Below, one piece after another: positions 4,713 through 5,444 of a stretch of DNA of 5,444 bases. Below the pieces are notes generated by a model, which saw only the letters and a list, made by a program, of their open reading frames with translations, made no database searches and was not told the DNA's origin. The number at the start of each line of letters is the position of its first letter. Position 1 is the first letter of the stretch. Where the stretch lies: positions 1 through 5,444 of the forward strand of contig DASXNO010000298.1 in the NCBI GenBank assembly GCA_036495025.1. The letters run 5' to 3'. The stretch is from JAOPZY01 sp036495025 (GTDB lineage: Bacteria; Actinomycetota; CADDZG01; JAHWKV01; JAOPZY01). The translations under genes and the position numbers were made by a program.

Positions 4713-5444
4713 TCGGGCGTGCCCAGCTCCAGGGACCGCCGGGCCGCTGTGAACTGGTCGTGGAAGTCTCGGGCTTCGGGTGCATCCGGGAACGCCGCCA
4801 TGACAGCCGCGTCGAGCTCGTTCACTCGGCCGAGCGTACTACCGGCTCTGCGATGCGAGCCGAGCGCCAGCACGCCGAAGTGGCATGCCGCCTCGAGTTC
4901 GCCCTCCTGCACGGCCATGAGGCCGAGATCGACCCGGGTCTCAGCGAGCCTGACCGGCCATCGCTCACGGCCCGGGACCGCCAGGCATTGGGCGACGACA
5001 GCCTCGGCGTGCTCTCGGACCCGGTCGGGTCGCGCAAGCCATGCCCAGCAAGTGGCGGCGTAGAACGAGAGCTTGGCGGCGTCAAAGACGAAGTGGTGCT
5101 CGGGATGCGACGGGGTGGGCAGATTGGCGAGGCCAATGGCGCCTCGCTGAAGCGCCCGCTCAGCTTGCTCTGCGTTGCCAATTCGGGACCAGCCCTTTGC
5201 CTCCTGAACGGCAAGCTGGACGCCGGCAGAGGTGTTAGGGGCGACCAAAAGGCCGGCCCGGGCGTACGCAACGGTGTCGTCATACCGCCCGTCCACGAGC
5301 GCGAACCACGCCGAGATCTCGAACGTCCAGGCGATGATCTCCTGGTGCTCGGCGGCATGGCCGAGTTGGAACGCCGCATCCCGGCTCTCCTCGGCCGCCT
5401 CGCTGTGGCCCATGTCGAACTGGAGGCACGACAGCAGCAGCGTG
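4709..5444 (-). CDS. Regulator with TPR-like repeats, C-terminal part
   Basis: The gene is open at the right edge; 244 residues and the stop are visible, and the frame continues upstream of an internal Met (base 5413) as TLLLSCLQFD, so that Met is not the start. The protein is almost all helical, with TPR-like pairs such as AWFALVDGRYDDTVAYARAGL, GWSRIGNAEQAERALQRGA and VDLGLMAVQEGELEAACHFG, each written here under 22 residues. The FVFDAAKLSFYAATCWAWL segment and the AEAVVAQCLAVPG region resemble the C-terminal half of actinobacterial XRE-type regulators whose N-terminal helix-turn-helix is followed by TPR-like repeats. The DNA-binding domain is not visible here, so this assignment is an inference from the repeat region. 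It overlaps the exporter gene by ATGA and may control it in response to a bound ligand. Confidence 0.72.
   Translation of the reverse strand, partial: TLLLSCLQFDMGHSEAAEESRDAAFQLGHAAEHQEIIAWTFEISAWFALVDGRYDDTVAYARAGLLVAPNTSAGVQLAVQEAKGWSRIGNAEQAERALQRGAIGLANLPTPSHPEHHFVFDAAKLSFYAATCWAWLARPDRVREHAEAVVAQCLAVPGRERWPVRLAETRVDLGLMAVQEGELEAACHFGVLALGSHRRAGSTLGRVNELDAAVMAAFPDAPEARDFHDQFTAARRSLELGTPE

Noticed and set aside
3766..4785. A 339-codon minus-strand frame overlapping the exporter.
   Set aside because: It is Pro/Arg/Gly-rich and out of frame with the EamA repeats, which are unmistakable in the frame ending at 3801.

Overview
The window is GC-rich chromosomal DNA with densely packed genes, GTG and TTG start codons, 4-bp start/stop overlaps (GTGA, ATGA) and protein families common in high-GC Gram-positive bacteria. 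An actinobacterium is the best guess. No 16S rRNA or other marker is present, so genus cannot be named. I see no tRNA, rRNA, CRISPR array, insertion sequence, prophage gene or toxin-antitoxin pair. It reads as ordinary core/accessory chromosome, and I do not find a convincing new multi-gene system.

Left block (1-826, plus strand): the 3' part of a cysteine dioxygenase gene, translationally coupled through a GTGA overlap to a single-domain rhodanese-like protein. Together they look like a small cysteine-oxidation / sulfur-handling unit.

Second block (830-2458, minus strand): a 366-residue HTH_42 winged-helix protein of the AlkZ/YcaQ DNA-glycosylase superfamily, which keeps a Gln-x-Gln motif at the expected catalytic position. 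After a 45-bp gap comes a DUF1905/YdeI-OmdA protein. This block converges on the rhodanese gene with only 3 bp between the stop codons.

Middle (2459-3694, plus strand): a divergent intergenic region with a degenerate 9-bp repeat. It is followed by a small membrane protein starting at TTG 2709 behind a strong Shine-Dalgarno, and then a stand-alone AHSA1/SRPBCC-fold protein that has no clear ribosome binding site.

Right block (3801-5444, minus strand): the C-terminal, TPR-like half of a regulator that runs off the window, overlapping by ATGA the start of a 303-residue EamA/DMT-family exporter. The exporter converges on the SRPBCC gene across about 106 bp rich in short inverted repeats, probably a two-way termination zone.

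The clear functional links are the two coupled pairs, dioxygenase-rhodanese and regulator-exporter. The other genes appear to be independent neighbours.
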